Source: VFKU01 sp964620045 (GTDB taxonomy: Bacteria; Hydrogenedentota; Hydrogenedentia; Hydrogenedentales; GCA-2746185). Taken from it: 64,000 nt of DNA. Shown piece after piece: positions 42,293 through 50,601 of the stretch (positions are counted from its first letter, which is position 1; every line of letters begins with the position of its first letter). The notes beneath the pieces are model-generated. The model searched no databases. It was not told the DNA's origin and saw only the letters and a program-made list of their open reading frames with translations. A program made the position numbers and the translations under genes. The DNA lies in the NCBI GenBank assembly GCA_964620045.1, contig CAZUJL010000018.1:17131-81130 (forward strand), written 5' to 3'.

Positions 42293-43806
42293 GGTTTATC
42301 CGGCTCCGCGCGCATGTGGACCGCGCGGCCGGAACCATCGAGGATGAGGCGGACATTCGAGATGCGAATGTCATGAAATTCTTCCGGCGAAACTTCGTTT
42401 AGCGTCTCCATAAACGCGACCAGTTGCGCAACGTCCTTGTCCGTGATCCCGGTGATCTTCAGCAGTTCGGGATCGGGGTTGCGCAGTTGGCCTGCGCGCG
42501 CAAGGTCCGCCGCCCGCAGATGAGCGCGTATAGCGTCTTCGATCGATGCCGCGCTGCCGTCGTGCAGGTAAGGATTCGTACCCTTCGGATCGCGCAGCTT
42601 TGGCGTTTTCACGGCCCCGATATTTTCTTCCGTCGGGTCGATGTTCCACCGGCCGAGATCGGCTTTGTCGAGATCGGCCTTATTTACGCGCGCGCGGGTC
42701 TTGTCGGAAGGTGCGGTAGGCGTGTAGTTCATGAAGGCGCCATCGCCGTGTGCCGCGTCGTACTCGAACTGCGTCACGCCGATGTTGTGGAACTTGCCAT
42801 CGGTAAAGCGCGGCGGCACATGGCACGCGATGCAGTTGCCGATGTTGGTTTCCTTGCTGCCGGTCAAATGATTCTTCGTCGGCATCACGCGCATGAAGGT
42901 TTTGAGGCCCTGATAGGCATTTTCATCGTACCCGGCCGGGAACTTGACGAGGGCGTGCTCTTCAGTGACTCCGATGCTCCCGAATATCATGCTGGAAAGT
43001 CTCTGCGGCGTGCCCGGTTCGAGGCCTTCGGGGATGCGGTTCAAGTACGCCATCGCGTCGTAGGGGGCCGTCTTCCGCGTGGTCACCGTGCCGAGGTAGT
43101 CGATGATGGAGGCGACCACCGCATCGAGTGCGTCGTCCGGACTGAAGGCGAGCACGTCGATATTCTTCACGGCCTGGAATTGCTCGGCGTAGGCGCCGAT
43201 GGCGAGCGGGTCGGTGCCGTCGTCGTTCATCAGCAGCGCCTGGATCTCGCGCTTCGCCTGATCTTCCTCGCCCGGGCGCCAGCCCATAAACTCAGAAAGC
43301 ACTTTGTAGTGGAGGTAGGCCGAGAGCGAGTCGTACTGCCCGTCGCTCGGAAAGGATTTTTCCGTGGTCGCATCGAGTAGCGACGGCGTATTGCGCAGCG
43401 TCTCCAGTTTCGAGCCGCGATCGTTCGCAGGGATCACGCTGAAGGCGAGATTGTCGGCCCACATGCGGCTGCCGTCGCCGGCTTCGACCGGCACATGGCA
43501 GGTGCGGCAACTCGTGGCGAGGTTCGCGCCGGGATTGCCGATGCGGTTGTCGAAATAAAGTCGCGCGCCGAGTTTTTGCTCCGGCGAAAGAGAAACGAGC
43601 GCCAGTTTCACCGCCTCCATTTCTCTCATTCGCGGAGCCGGCGTGTTCACCGGCGCAGCAACATCACTTGCCGGTGCCGGTGTGTCGACGGAAGTCTCCG
43701 TCGTGGGAACTTCGGCGGTTTTCGGTTCTTCTTTCGGCGTGCAACCGCTCAAAAAAATCAGCGCCAGGGCGAGTGCCCCGGCGCTGATGATGTATCGCGA
43801 ATACAT
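42289..43806 (-). CDS. Di-haem cytochrome c peroxidase / MauG-family lipoprotein
   Basis: A 505-residue lipoprotein; ALIFLSGC22 is a clear lipobox, which fixes the ATG at 43806. Two c-type haem sites are present: CRTCH (100-104) and CIACH (325-329). LSPEQKLGARLYFDNRIG opens the bacterial peroxidase domain and TPKLRDPKGTNPYLHDGSAASIEDAI is its conserved C-terminal block. A Thr/Pro/Ala linker follows the lipid anchor. It probably reduces peroxide or performs MauG-like oxidation, with the cupredoxin-like lipoprotein encoded 14 bases upstream as possible electron donor. Confidence 0.88.
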   Translation of the reverse strand: MYSRYIISAGALALALIFLSGCTPKEEPKTAEVPTTETSVDTPAPASDVAAPVNTPAPRMREMEAVKLALVSLSPEQKLGARLYFDNRIGNPGANLATSCRTCHVPVEAGDGSRMWADNLAFSVIPANDRGSKLETLRNTPSLLDATTEKSFPSDGQYDSLSAYLHYKVLSEFMGWRPGEEDQAKREIQALLMNDDGTDPLAIGAYAEQFQAVKNIDVLAFSPDDALDAVVASIIDYLGTVTTRKTAPYDAMAYLNRIPEGLEPGTPQRLSSMIFGSIGVTEEHALVKFPAGYDENAYQGLKTFMRVMPTKNHLTGSKETNIGNCIACHVPPRFTDGKFHNIGVTQFEYDAAHGDGAFMNYTPTAPSDKTRARVNKADLDKADLGRWNIDPTEENIGAVKTPKLRDPKGTNPYLHDGSAASIEDAIRAHLRAADLARAGQLRNPDPELLKITGITDKDVAQLVAFMETLNEVSPEEFHDIRISNVRLILDGSGRAVHMRAEPDKP

Positions 43807-43820
43807 GTATGCGCGGCTTA

Positions 43821-44780
43821 CTACGCGCCCGGCTTGAAGGTGACCGTCACTGACGCTTTGCCGTCCGCGCCTACCGTCACCGGAACTTCTTGGGTACCGA
43901 AGGATTCGTGCCACACGGCGAGCGTGTAGTCGCCCGCCGGAAGACCCGTGATGTTGAACGCGCCGTTCGCGTCAGACACCGCGAAGAACGGATGCTCCAT
44001 CGCGAAGATGTAGCCCGTCATCCACGAGTGGATGTCGCACTTCAGGCGGATTTCCATTTCCGCCTTGTCGAACACGCGCTCGCGCGCGGCGGACTTTTCC
44101 GGCTGGCCGAAGTTGAAGGGCTTGTTGCTGCGCGCGATACCGCGCACGTTGTGCAGCGTCGGGTCGCTGTTTTTGATCGCGACCGTCTGGCCCACGCGCA
44201 CGCCGAGCACGTGCGGCGAGTACGCGCACGCCACCTGGTCCATGTGCAGCACGTCGGTCGGCACGGCGTGATCGCCCGCGGGCGGATTCTTGATGTAGGC
44301 AAACGCCCACTGCACGCCGCCGTCGGCGCCGACCACTTCGCGATCGGAGAGCAGCGGCTTGTCCGCGTGCATCGCGTGGCATTTCGGATCGCCTTCGGTC
44401 TCGAGCACCGGGCGCTTCGGGGCCGCGCCTTCGAACACAACCTTGCCGGCGAGGCCATCGCCCGAACCGGTGGCGGCAGCGACGACGGTGTTGGCGGCTT
44501 CCTTCACGCCTTCCGCGACGGTGTGCGCGGCGTCCTTCACAGTATCAATCGCCTTCTCCGCGCCGCTCGGCGCATCGGTGTGTGCGGCTTCAGCCGCAGA
44601 CGCGGGGGCCGGTGTGCTGGCCGCGGCCGGAGTCGTGGCATCCGCCGCGCGCATTTCGGGCGCCGCGGGCGGCGTCGAGGCCGTCTCGTCGGTGGCGGCT
44701 TCTTCCTTCGGCGCACAGCCGACTGCCAACACGGCGACGACGAACGACGTCAACAAATAACGAGCGACGTGCAATTTCAT
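43821..44780 (-). CDS. Cupredoxin-like lipoprotein with carboxypeptidase-regulatory-type domain
   Basis: A 319-residue protein. The lipobox LAVGC22 and AAAGGG-like ribosome site set the start at 44780. A long Ala/Pro/Thr linker runs to ~110. VAIKNSDPTLHNVRG and KCDIHSWMTGYIFAMEHPFF supply His, Cys, His and Met in the order of blue-copper ligands; NGAFNITGLPAGDYTLAVWHE is a carboxypeptidase-regulatory-like repeat. Proteins of this build often accompany MauG-type peroxidases. Copper binding is inferred from the ligand pattern only. Confidence 0.78.
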   Translation of the reverse strand: MKLHVARYLLTSFVVAVLAVGCAPKEEAATDETASTPPAAPEMRAADATTPAAASTPAPASAAEAAHTDAPSGAEKAIDTVKDAAHTVAEGVKEAANTVVAAATGSGDGLAGKVVFEGAAPKRPVLETEGDPKCHAMHADKPLLSDREVVGADGGVQWAFAYIKNPPAGDHAVPTDVLHMDQVACAYSPHVLGVRVGQTVAIKNSDPTLHNVRGIARSNKPFNFGQPEKSAARERVFDKAEMEIRLKCDIHSWMTGYIFAMEHPFFAVSDANGAFNITGLPAGDYTLAVWHESFGTQEVPVTVGADGKASVTVTFKPGA

Positions 44781-45190
44781 GTATGGAGCCCTTTCTGTAA
44801 GGAGGCCGAGTGGCGACCGTCCAATGGTTATGAACCGGCAATGGTCCGAGAATCTTACGATCCTCTGCGTTGATCCGAGCCCCGCCGGTCGTTTGTGTGG
44901 ACTACAACACCCAATCGCGGATTGCGAAGTGCTCATTTTAGAGTCCGGTTGACCGGCGGTTCAAGGAAAATTGCACAGAGCACTGAATTGGCTTGACTTA
45001 CGCCGAATCGGGACGCATGCTTCCCTTACAGTACGGACACCGTTTGCGCACATATCGCTAACAATGCCGACATATACTAATCACGATCATTTCCATCGGT
45101 TGGCGGACCGGATGGACCCCCGTGATTGGCACTCGGAACGGGCTGTTTTTGAGCGTCCGTCATCCCAAACCCAAAGAAGGTGCCGGCGGT
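44781..45190. other. Divergent intergenic region before phoB
   Basis: 410 bases without a credible gene. It must contain the promoters of the cupredoxin/peroxidase operon (leftward) and of phoB (rightward). CTAAC at 45058-45062 and CTAAT at 45077-45081 echo the repeats upstream of the porin and pstS, but here they are 19 bases apart instead of 11. Nothing else stands out. Confidence 0.5.
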
Positions 45191-45877
45191 ATGGCAAAGG
45201 ACACGATTCTCGTCGTTGAAGACGAGAACGAGATTCGCGAGCTGGTGCGCTACAACCTCGTGAAAGAAGGATTCGACGTGGTGGAGGCGCGCACCGGCGA
45301 GGAGGCGCTGACCAAGGCGCACGAGCAGTTGCCGACCCTGGTGCTGCTGGACTTGATGCTGCCGGAGCTGGACGGCCTGGAAGTCTGCCGCCGCTTGAAG
45401 CGCGACTATCTGGCGCAGCACGTGCCGATCGTCATGCTCACGGCCAAAGGCGAAGAGTCGGACGTGGTCGCGGGCCTCGAAGTGGGTGCCGACGACTACA
45501 TCACCAAGCCGTTCAGCCCGCGCGTGCTGACGGCACGCGTGCGCGCCGTGCTCCGGCGCGGATCGCGGTCCAAAGTGGACAACTCGGATGTGATCCGGGC
45601 GCACAATATCGTGATCCACCTCGGGCGGCACGAGGTACTGGTGGACAACAAACCGGTCCCGCTCACGAATACAGAATTCCGTGTATTGGTTTATTTAGCA
45701 CGGCGGCCCGGCTGGGTGTTCACGCGCTATCAGATCGTGGATGCCGTGCACGGTGAGGATTACCCGGTCACCGAACGTTCAGTAGATGTGCAGATTGTAG
45801 GCCTGCGTAAGAAACTCGGCACCGCCGGCGAGTATATCGACACGGTACGCGGCGTAGGGTATCGGTTCAAGGAGTAA
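45191..45877 (+). CDS. phoB: Phosphate regulon response regulator
   Basis: A 228-residue OmpR/PhoB-class regulator. The receiver has E10-D11, phospho-acceptor D54, T84 and K106. The winged-helix output (PLTNTEFRVLVYLARRPGWVFTRYQIVDAVHG...RSVDVQIVGLRKKLG...VRGVGYRFKE) follows from residue ~130. The ATG at 45191 with GAAGG upstream gives the standard length. The identity as PhoB rests on the adjacent phoR-type kinase and the following pst operon. Confidence 0.93.
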   Translation: MAKDTILVVEDENEIRELVRYNLVKEGFDVVEARTGEEALTKAHEQLPTLVLLDLMLPELDGLEVCRRLKRDYLAQHVPIVMLTAKGEESDVVAGLEVGADDYITKPFSPRVLTARVRAVLRRGSRSKVDNSDVIRAHNIVIHLGRHEVLVDNKPVPLTNTEFRVLVYLARRPGWVFTRYQIVDAVHGEDYPVTERSVDVQIVGLRKKLGTAGEYIDTVRGVGYRFKE

Positions 45878-45885
45878 CGGGTGTA

Positions 45886-47676
45886 ATGACAGGACGTAAA
45901 CTCTACTGGCAATTCCTGCTGGTCGAGTTATGCGCGGCGGCGATCGTGGGGATCGTGCTGGCCGCGCTCATCACGTCTCGCGGATCCTCCCTGCGCCAGG
46001 AACGGGCGCTCGCCGTGCTCGAAGGCCAGGCAATGGCCGTTCGCAGCGCGCTGGAAGTCTGGCGTGCCGAGCATTCCGGCAAAGAAGCCACGGGGTTCTT
46101 CAAGAGCCTCAATATCCCCGGATCGGCCGACTTTACCCTGTATTCGCGCGAAGGCACAGTGCTGGCCTCGTCGGGCCCGGCATCGCCGGCGGAGCCCGCG
46201 CCGCTGGCCGAGATCGAGCGCGCGGTATCGCGACGCCTCGGGACTTCCGTGCGCAATGTACCCGGTGGGGCCTTGGCGGAAGTGGCCGTTCCGACCACCG
46301 ATACCGGCGGCCGTATCGAAGTAATCGTGGCCTCGGCCCCCGTGGATGACTTCCGGTTTTCGCCCATGATCGGCATTACGGGCGGGATACTGCTGTTTGT
46401 CGCGATCGTGACGATGGCGGCCGTTGCCGCGAAAATGTGCTCGAACGTCATTACCCAGCCGGCTGGCCAACTGCAGTTGGCGGCGAACCGCATGCGTGAG
46501 GGGGGCGGGTTCGAGCGATTTATCGCCCCCGAGGCCAAGGAACTGGGGATGGTGACGGAATCCCTGAATGAACTGATGGCCGCGTGGGACGCGCGCCTGC
46601 AGACCGCGCTGCGCCAGCGCAACGAGCAGGAAGCCGTGCTCTCCAGTATGGTGGAAGGGGTGTTGGCGGTGGACAGCCAGCATAACGTCATCAGCATCAA
46701 CCAGGCCGCGGCGAAACTGGTGGGGGTCGAGCCGGCGCATGCCCAGGGTCAGGCACTGGCCGAAATTGTACGCAACTCGGCGCTGCAGAATTTTGTCACC
46801 CGCGCCTTGCATGGCGCCGAGGCGGTCAAGGGCGAGATCACGTTGCATCAGCGCGGACGCACCCAGATCATCGAAGCCCACGGCGCGCGGTTGCGCGGCA
46901 CGGCGGGATCGGGCATCGGCGCCGTCGTAGTCCTGAACGATGTGACCGAATTGCGGCGACTCGAACAGGTGCGCCGCGACTTTGTTTCAAATGTGTCCCA
47001 CGAATTAAAAACCCCCGTAACATCCATTAAAGGATTCGTTGAAACACTTTTGGACGGGGCCATGAATAGCCCGGACGACGCCCGTCGGTTTTTGGAAATT
47101 GTGCAGCGGCAGGCCGAGCGTTTGAACGCAATCATTGAGGATTTGCTGACATTGTCCCGCCTGGAACAGCGTGAACAGGCGGCAGACGAGATGCTGGAGA
47201 TCGCGCCGCTCACAGGTCCCCTCACGGAAGCCGTAGAGCTGTGTACTCCCGCCGCCGCGACGCGTGGCATTCGCATCGAGTTGAGTTGTGACCCGAGCAT
47301 CCAGGCGCGAATCAATACGAACCTGATCCAACAGGGTGTCGTGAACCTGATCGACAACGCGGTGAAGTACAGCGAAGCGCGCACCAGCGTGAGTGTCGAG
47401 GCGATTGAGACGCTGGACGAAGTGCTCATTTTTGTACGCGACCAGGGGTGCGGGATTTCGTCCGACCATCTGCCGCGTTTGTTCGAACGGTTCTATCGGG
47501 TCGACCGCGCGCGCAGCCGCGACATGGGCGGCACGGGTCTGGGTCTCTCCATTGTGAGACACATCGTCCAGAGCCACCGCGGGCATGTAACGGTCGAAAG
47601 TACCCCTGGGGTCGGCAGTTCCTTCTGCATCCACCTTCCTAAACCGACGCACGCCGGCTCGCCGGCGATTGTTTGA
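45886..47676 (+). CDS. phoR: Phosphate regulon sensor histidine kinase
   Basis: A 596-residue kinase. Two spans (~8-29 and ~160-180) enclose a ~130-residue outer domain, larger than the E. coli PhoR loop and like that of Gram-positive PhoR. Then HAMP-like, PAS (LSSMVEGVLAVDSQHNVISIN), HisKA with H372 in VSNVSHELKTPVTSIKGFVETLL, and HATPase with N, G1 (DQGCGISSDHL), F and G2 (GTGLGLSIVRHI) boxes. It lies 8 bases after phoB. Confidence 0.92.
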   Translation: MTGRKLYWQFLLVELCAAAIVGIVLAALITSRGSSLRQERALAVLEGQAMAVRSALEVWRAEHSGKEATGFFKSLNIPGSADFTLYSREGTVLASSGPASPAEPAPLAEIERAVSRRLGTSVRNVPGGALAEVAVPTTDTGGRIEVIVASAPVDDFRFSPMIGITGGILLFVAIVTMAAVAAKMCSNVITQPAGQLQLAANRMREGGGFERFIAPEAKELGMVTESLNELMAAWDARLQTALRQRNEQEAVLSSMVEGVLAVDSQHNVISINQAAAKLVGVEPAHAQGQALAEIVRNSALQNFVTRALHGAEAVKGEITLHQRGRTQIIEAHGARLRGTAGSGIGAVVVLNDVTELRRLEQVRRDFVSNVSHELKTPVTSIKGFVETLLDGAMNSPDDARRFLEIVQRQAERLNAIIEDLLTLSRLEQREQAADEMLEIAPLTGPLTEAVELCTPAAATRGIRIELSCDPSIQARINTNLIQQGVVNLIDNAVKYSEARTSVSVEAIETLDEVLIFVRDQGCGISSDHLPRLFERFYRVDRARSRDMGGTGLGLSIVRHIVQSHRGHVTVESTPGVGSSFCIHLPKPTHAGSPAIV

Positions 47677-47717
47677 ATTCGATTAAGTCTTTCGATTCAT
47701 CCCTTTTTCGCGCAGTG

Positions 47718-47733
47718 CTAACACTTCTCTAAT
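47718..47733 (+). promoter_or_regulatory. Candidate Pho box upstream of the porin
   Basis: CTAAC at 47718-47722 and CTAAT at 47729-47733 form a direct repeat with an 11-base period, the spacing of PhoB half-sites in other bacteria. CTTTA at 47741-47745 may be a degraded third unit. It lies 78 bases before the porin start. Confidence 0.45.
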
Positions 47734-47810
47734 CATCGTTCTTTAGCGTATTCCACGGGTCGGTGCGGGCTGCACCGGGGCGGAAGCGGATTTCTAACTA
47801 GGAGAAGGGT

Positions 47811-49280
47811 ATGCGTGTGCGCAGGTGTATCCAATGGTTCGCGCCCATTTTAATGGTCGCGGCAGGTCTGTTGCCGATTGGGGCGTCGGCTCAACAGGCC
47901 TCGGTCGATGAACTCAAGAAGATGGTGGAAGACCTCACCAAGCGGCTTGATGAAGTAACGAAGCAACTCGAGGCGGTGGAGAAAAAACAGGCCGAAGCCC
48001 CGGCGGCAGCGCCTGCTGCGGCCCCCGCGGCCGCGCCCGCACGCCCAAAGGGCGCCCTCGATATGTACTGGAAGGAAGGTCTGCGCATTGATTCGGCCGA
48101 GGCCGAGAACGGCGTAAAGCCATTCCAGCTCCGGATCTCGGGTCGTATCCAGTTAGATGCGGCGTGGAACAACGAAGACGATGAACTGGACACCGTCGCG
48201 CGTTCGCAGGACGGCGTCGAGTTCCGCCGCGCGCGCATCGCCATCGGCGGCATTATCTACCGCGACTTCGACTTCATGGCGGAATACGACTTCGCGGGTG
48301 CCACGGCGTTCAAAGACGTTTATATGTCGGCGAACAACATACCCTATATCGGCACGGCCCGCGTCGGACATTTCAAGGAGTTCGGAAGCCTTGAAGAATT
48401 GATGAGCGACAACGACACCCTGTTTATCGAGCGTGCCCTGCCGAATGTCTTTGTACCCTCGCGCAATGTGGGCGTGGGTCTTACCAACGCCTTCTTCGAC
48501 AAACGGATGACGGCCTCGTTGGGTGCCTTCCGTGACACGAACGACCTCGGTATCGGTTTTGGCGATGAGAACTGGGCCGTCACCGGCCGCGTCACGGGTC
48601 TGCCGTATTACTACGCCGTGAAAAACGACCGCGTCGACAAGCTGCAGCTCGTCCACCTCGGCGCGTGGAGCAGCTATCGCGAGAACGACTTGAGCGGCCT
48701 CCGCCTGCGGGCGCGTCCGGAGAACCACCTCGCGGAGCGCTACCTCGATACGTTCAATATGATCGGCGATATCGACTCGCAGGTGCTGTTCGGCGCGGAA
48801 CTGGCCGGGATCTATGGTCCGTTCTCCGCGCAGGCCGAGTACATCATGGACAGCTTCGATCGCGTCGATGGCGATCGCGTGATGGCGCAGGGCGCGTATG
48901 TGCAGGCCGGTTACATCCTGACCGGTGAACACCGCGCCTACAAGAACCAACAGGGCGTGATCGACAAGGTCATCCCGAAAAAGAACTTCAACATCTCAGG
49001 CGATTCACGCGGTCCGGGCGCGTGGGAGTTGGCGCTGCGCTACTCGTGGCTGGACTTCGACGACGAAGACGTCACCGGCGGCACGGAAAGCAACGTCACG
49101 GCTGGCGTGAACTGGTACCTCAACCCGAATATGCGGATCTCGTTCAACTACATCCATGGCTGGGTGGATCGCGACGAAGAAATCATCATCGGGGATCCGG
49201 CTGATCCAGACGATGTCTTCCCGGCGGTGGACAGTGGCAACTACGACGGCTTGCTGATGCGATTCCAGGTGACTTGGTAA
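47811..49280 (+). CDS. Phosphate-selective porin O/P-type outer-membrane protein (copy 2)
   Basis: A 489-residue protein behind AGGAGAAGG. Signal peptide to ~ASAQ, a coiled coil (VDELKKMVEDLTKRLDEVTKQLEAVEKK), an Ala/Pro linker, then an OprP-type barrel (FRRARIAIGGIIYRDFDFMAEYDF, VGHFKEFGSLEELMSDNDT, GAWELALRYSWLDF) ending in Trp. Placed between phoR and pstS, it is the likely outer-membrane entry for phosphate. It shares domain order and many barrel motifs with copy 1 at 32.7 kb. Confidence 0.92.
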   Translation: MRVRRCIQWFAPILMVAAGLLPIGASAQQASVDELKKMVEDLTKRLDEVTKQLEAVEKKQAEAPAAAPAAAPAAAPARPKGALDMYWKEGLRIDSAEAENGVKPFQLRISGRIQLDAAWNNEDDELDTVARSQDGVEFRRARIAIGGIIYRDFDFMAEYDFAGATAFKDVYMSANNIPYIGTARVGHFKEFGSLEELMSDNDTLFIERALPNVFVPSRNVGVGLTNAFFDKRMTASLGAFRDTNDLGIGFGDENWAVTGRVTGLPYYYAVKNDRVDKLQLVHLGAWSSYRENDLSGLRLRARPENHLAERYLDTFNMIGDIDSQVLFGAELAGIYGPFSAQAEYIMDSFDRVDGDRVMAQGAYVQAGYILTGEHRAYKNQQGVIDKVIPKKNFNISGDSRGPGAWELALRYSWLDFDDEDVTGGTESNVTAGVNWYLNPNMRISFNYIHGWVDRDEEIIIGDPADPDDVFPAVDSGNYDGLLMRFQVTW

Positions 49281-49349
49281 CAAATACCTTACTTGATTCG
49301 CAGTTTTAGTAAAGAAATATCCAATTGAAGATGAGTAATTCGAGTTTCG

Positions 49350-49365
49350 CTAACGAGACTCTAAT
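49350..49365 (+). promoter_or_regulatory. Candidate Pho box upstream of pstS
   Basis: CTAAC at 49350-49354 and CTAAT at 49361-49365, again with an 11-base period and preceded by G/C as GCTAAC. It matches the element before the porin. Confidence 0.45.
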
Positions 49366-49381
49366 GTTCAATGACTACCAT

Positions 49382-49427
49382 ACTGGCGCGACTTTCGTGT
49401 CGCGGAGGCCCCGCAGGTTACGCCAGT
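49382..49427 (+). other. Structured leader of pstS
   Basis: ACTGGCG (49382-49388) can pair with CGCCAGT (49421-49427). Between them CGCGAC (49387-49392) can pair with GTCGCG (49399-49404), and GCGG (49402-49405) with CCGC (49411-49414). The hairpins overlap at their edges, so they may be alternatives. The element ends 45 bases before the pstS start. Confidence 0.4.
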
Positions 49428-49471
49428 GAGCACGACGAAATGAGGCCACCGCGAACCGTAGGAGCAGAAAT

Positions 49472-50473
49472 ATGATGACAAGAATCAAACGAGTGTGGGC
49501 GGCTGTCGCCATCGCCGGATTCGGCGTGGCCGGTTCGCTTGCCACTGCCGCGACGGCGGACGACGCGCTTGCCGAGTACAAGCCGGTCGAAGGCGTGTCG
49601 GGCAGCATCAAGAGCATCGGGTCGGACTCGATGAACAACCTGATGACGCTCTGGGCTGAAGGCTTCAAGAAGATGTACCCGAACGTCCAGATCGAAATCG
49701 AAGGCAAGGGTTCGTCCACGGCGCCTCCGGCATTGATCAGCGGCACGGCGCAGTTCGGCCCGATGAGCCGCGCGATGAAGGCCGAAGAAGAAGACGCGTT
49801 TGAAAAGAAGTTCGGGTACAAGCCGACCGGAATCCCGACCTCGCTCGACATGCTTGGGGTGTACGTCCACAAAGACAACCCGATCAAGAAGCTGACGCTG
49901 CAGCAGGTTGACGCGATCTTCTCGAAGAACCGCGCCGGCGGTTACCCGGAAGACATCACGACCTGGGGTCAGCTTGGCCTGAAGGGCGAGTGGGCAAACA
50001 AGCCGATCAGCCTCTATGGCCGTAACTCGGCCTCGGGCACGTACGGCTACTTCAAGGAATTCGCGCTGTTCAAGGGCGACTATAAAGACAGCGTCAAGGA
50101 GCAGCCGGGTTCCTCCGCCGTGGTGCAGGGCGTGGCGAGCGACAAGTACGGCATCGGCTATAGCGGCATCGGCTACAAGACGGCCGACGTGCGCGCGGTG
50201 CCGCTGGCGGCGCGCGATACAGATTCGGCGATTGAGGCGGAAGAAGAGCACGCGTACAGCGGCGAATATCCGCTGTCGCGCTTTCTCTTCTTGTATATCA
50301 ACGCCAAGCCGGGCGAGCAGCTCGATCCGATCCGGCGCGAGTTCGTGAAGTACGTGGTCAGCGCGCAGGGCCAAGCCGATGTGGTGAAAGACGGCTACTT
50401 CCCGCTGTTGCCGGAGATGGTGGACGAAGCGCTCAGCAGCGTCGGCCTCGGTGGCGCGGCGAAGACGGATTGA
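49472..50473 (+). CDS. pstS: Phosphate ABC transporter, phosphate-binding protein
   Basis: A 333-residue periplasmic protein with AGGAG 7 bases before the ATG. Signal peptide to about residue 30, then GSIKSIGSDSMNNLMTLWAEGF, the phosphate-binding SDSM-type loop; KGSSTAPPALISGTAQFGPMSR; and LYGRNSASGTYGYFKEFAL, the second ligand segment. It is followed by pstC after a strong hairpin, consistent with its being made in excess over the permease. Confidence 0.95.
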   Translation: MMTRIKRVWAAVAIAGFGVAGSLATAATADDALAEYKPVEGVSGSIKSIGSDSMNNLMTLWAEGFKKMYPNVQIEIEGKGSSTAPPALISGTAQFGPMSRAMKAEEEDAFEKKFGYKPTGIPTSLDMLGVYVHKDNPIKKLTLQQVDAIFSKNRAGGYPEDITTWGQLGLKGEWANKPISLYGRNSASGTYGYFKEFALFKGDYKDSVKEQPGSSAVVQGVASDKYGIGYSGIGYKTADVRAVPLAARDTDSAIEAEEEHAYSGEYPLSRFLFLYINAKPGEQLDPIRREFVKYVVSAQGQADVVKDGYFPLLPEMVDEALSSVGLGGAAKTD

Positions 50474-50525
50474 TTCATCTTGCCGGTGCTAACGCGCCGG
50501 CGTGCAGTTAAAAGGTATGTAAGCA

Positions 50526-50550
50526 GGCGGCGGCCACTTCGGCCGCCGCC
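50526..50550. other. GC-rich hairpin between pstS and pstC
   Basis: GGCGGCGGCC (50526-50535) and GGCCGCCGCC (50541-50550) pair perfectly across ACTTC. AAG and CTT outside the stem can add three pairs. A T-run is absent, though the flank TTGTGTGTT is somewhat T-rich. It may protect upstream pstS mRNA or partly terminate transcription. Confidence 0.65.
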
Positions 50551-50601
50551 CTTGTGTGTTCGTGGCTGGGCTGGCCACACGATCTGATGCAGGAGCAGCG
50601 C

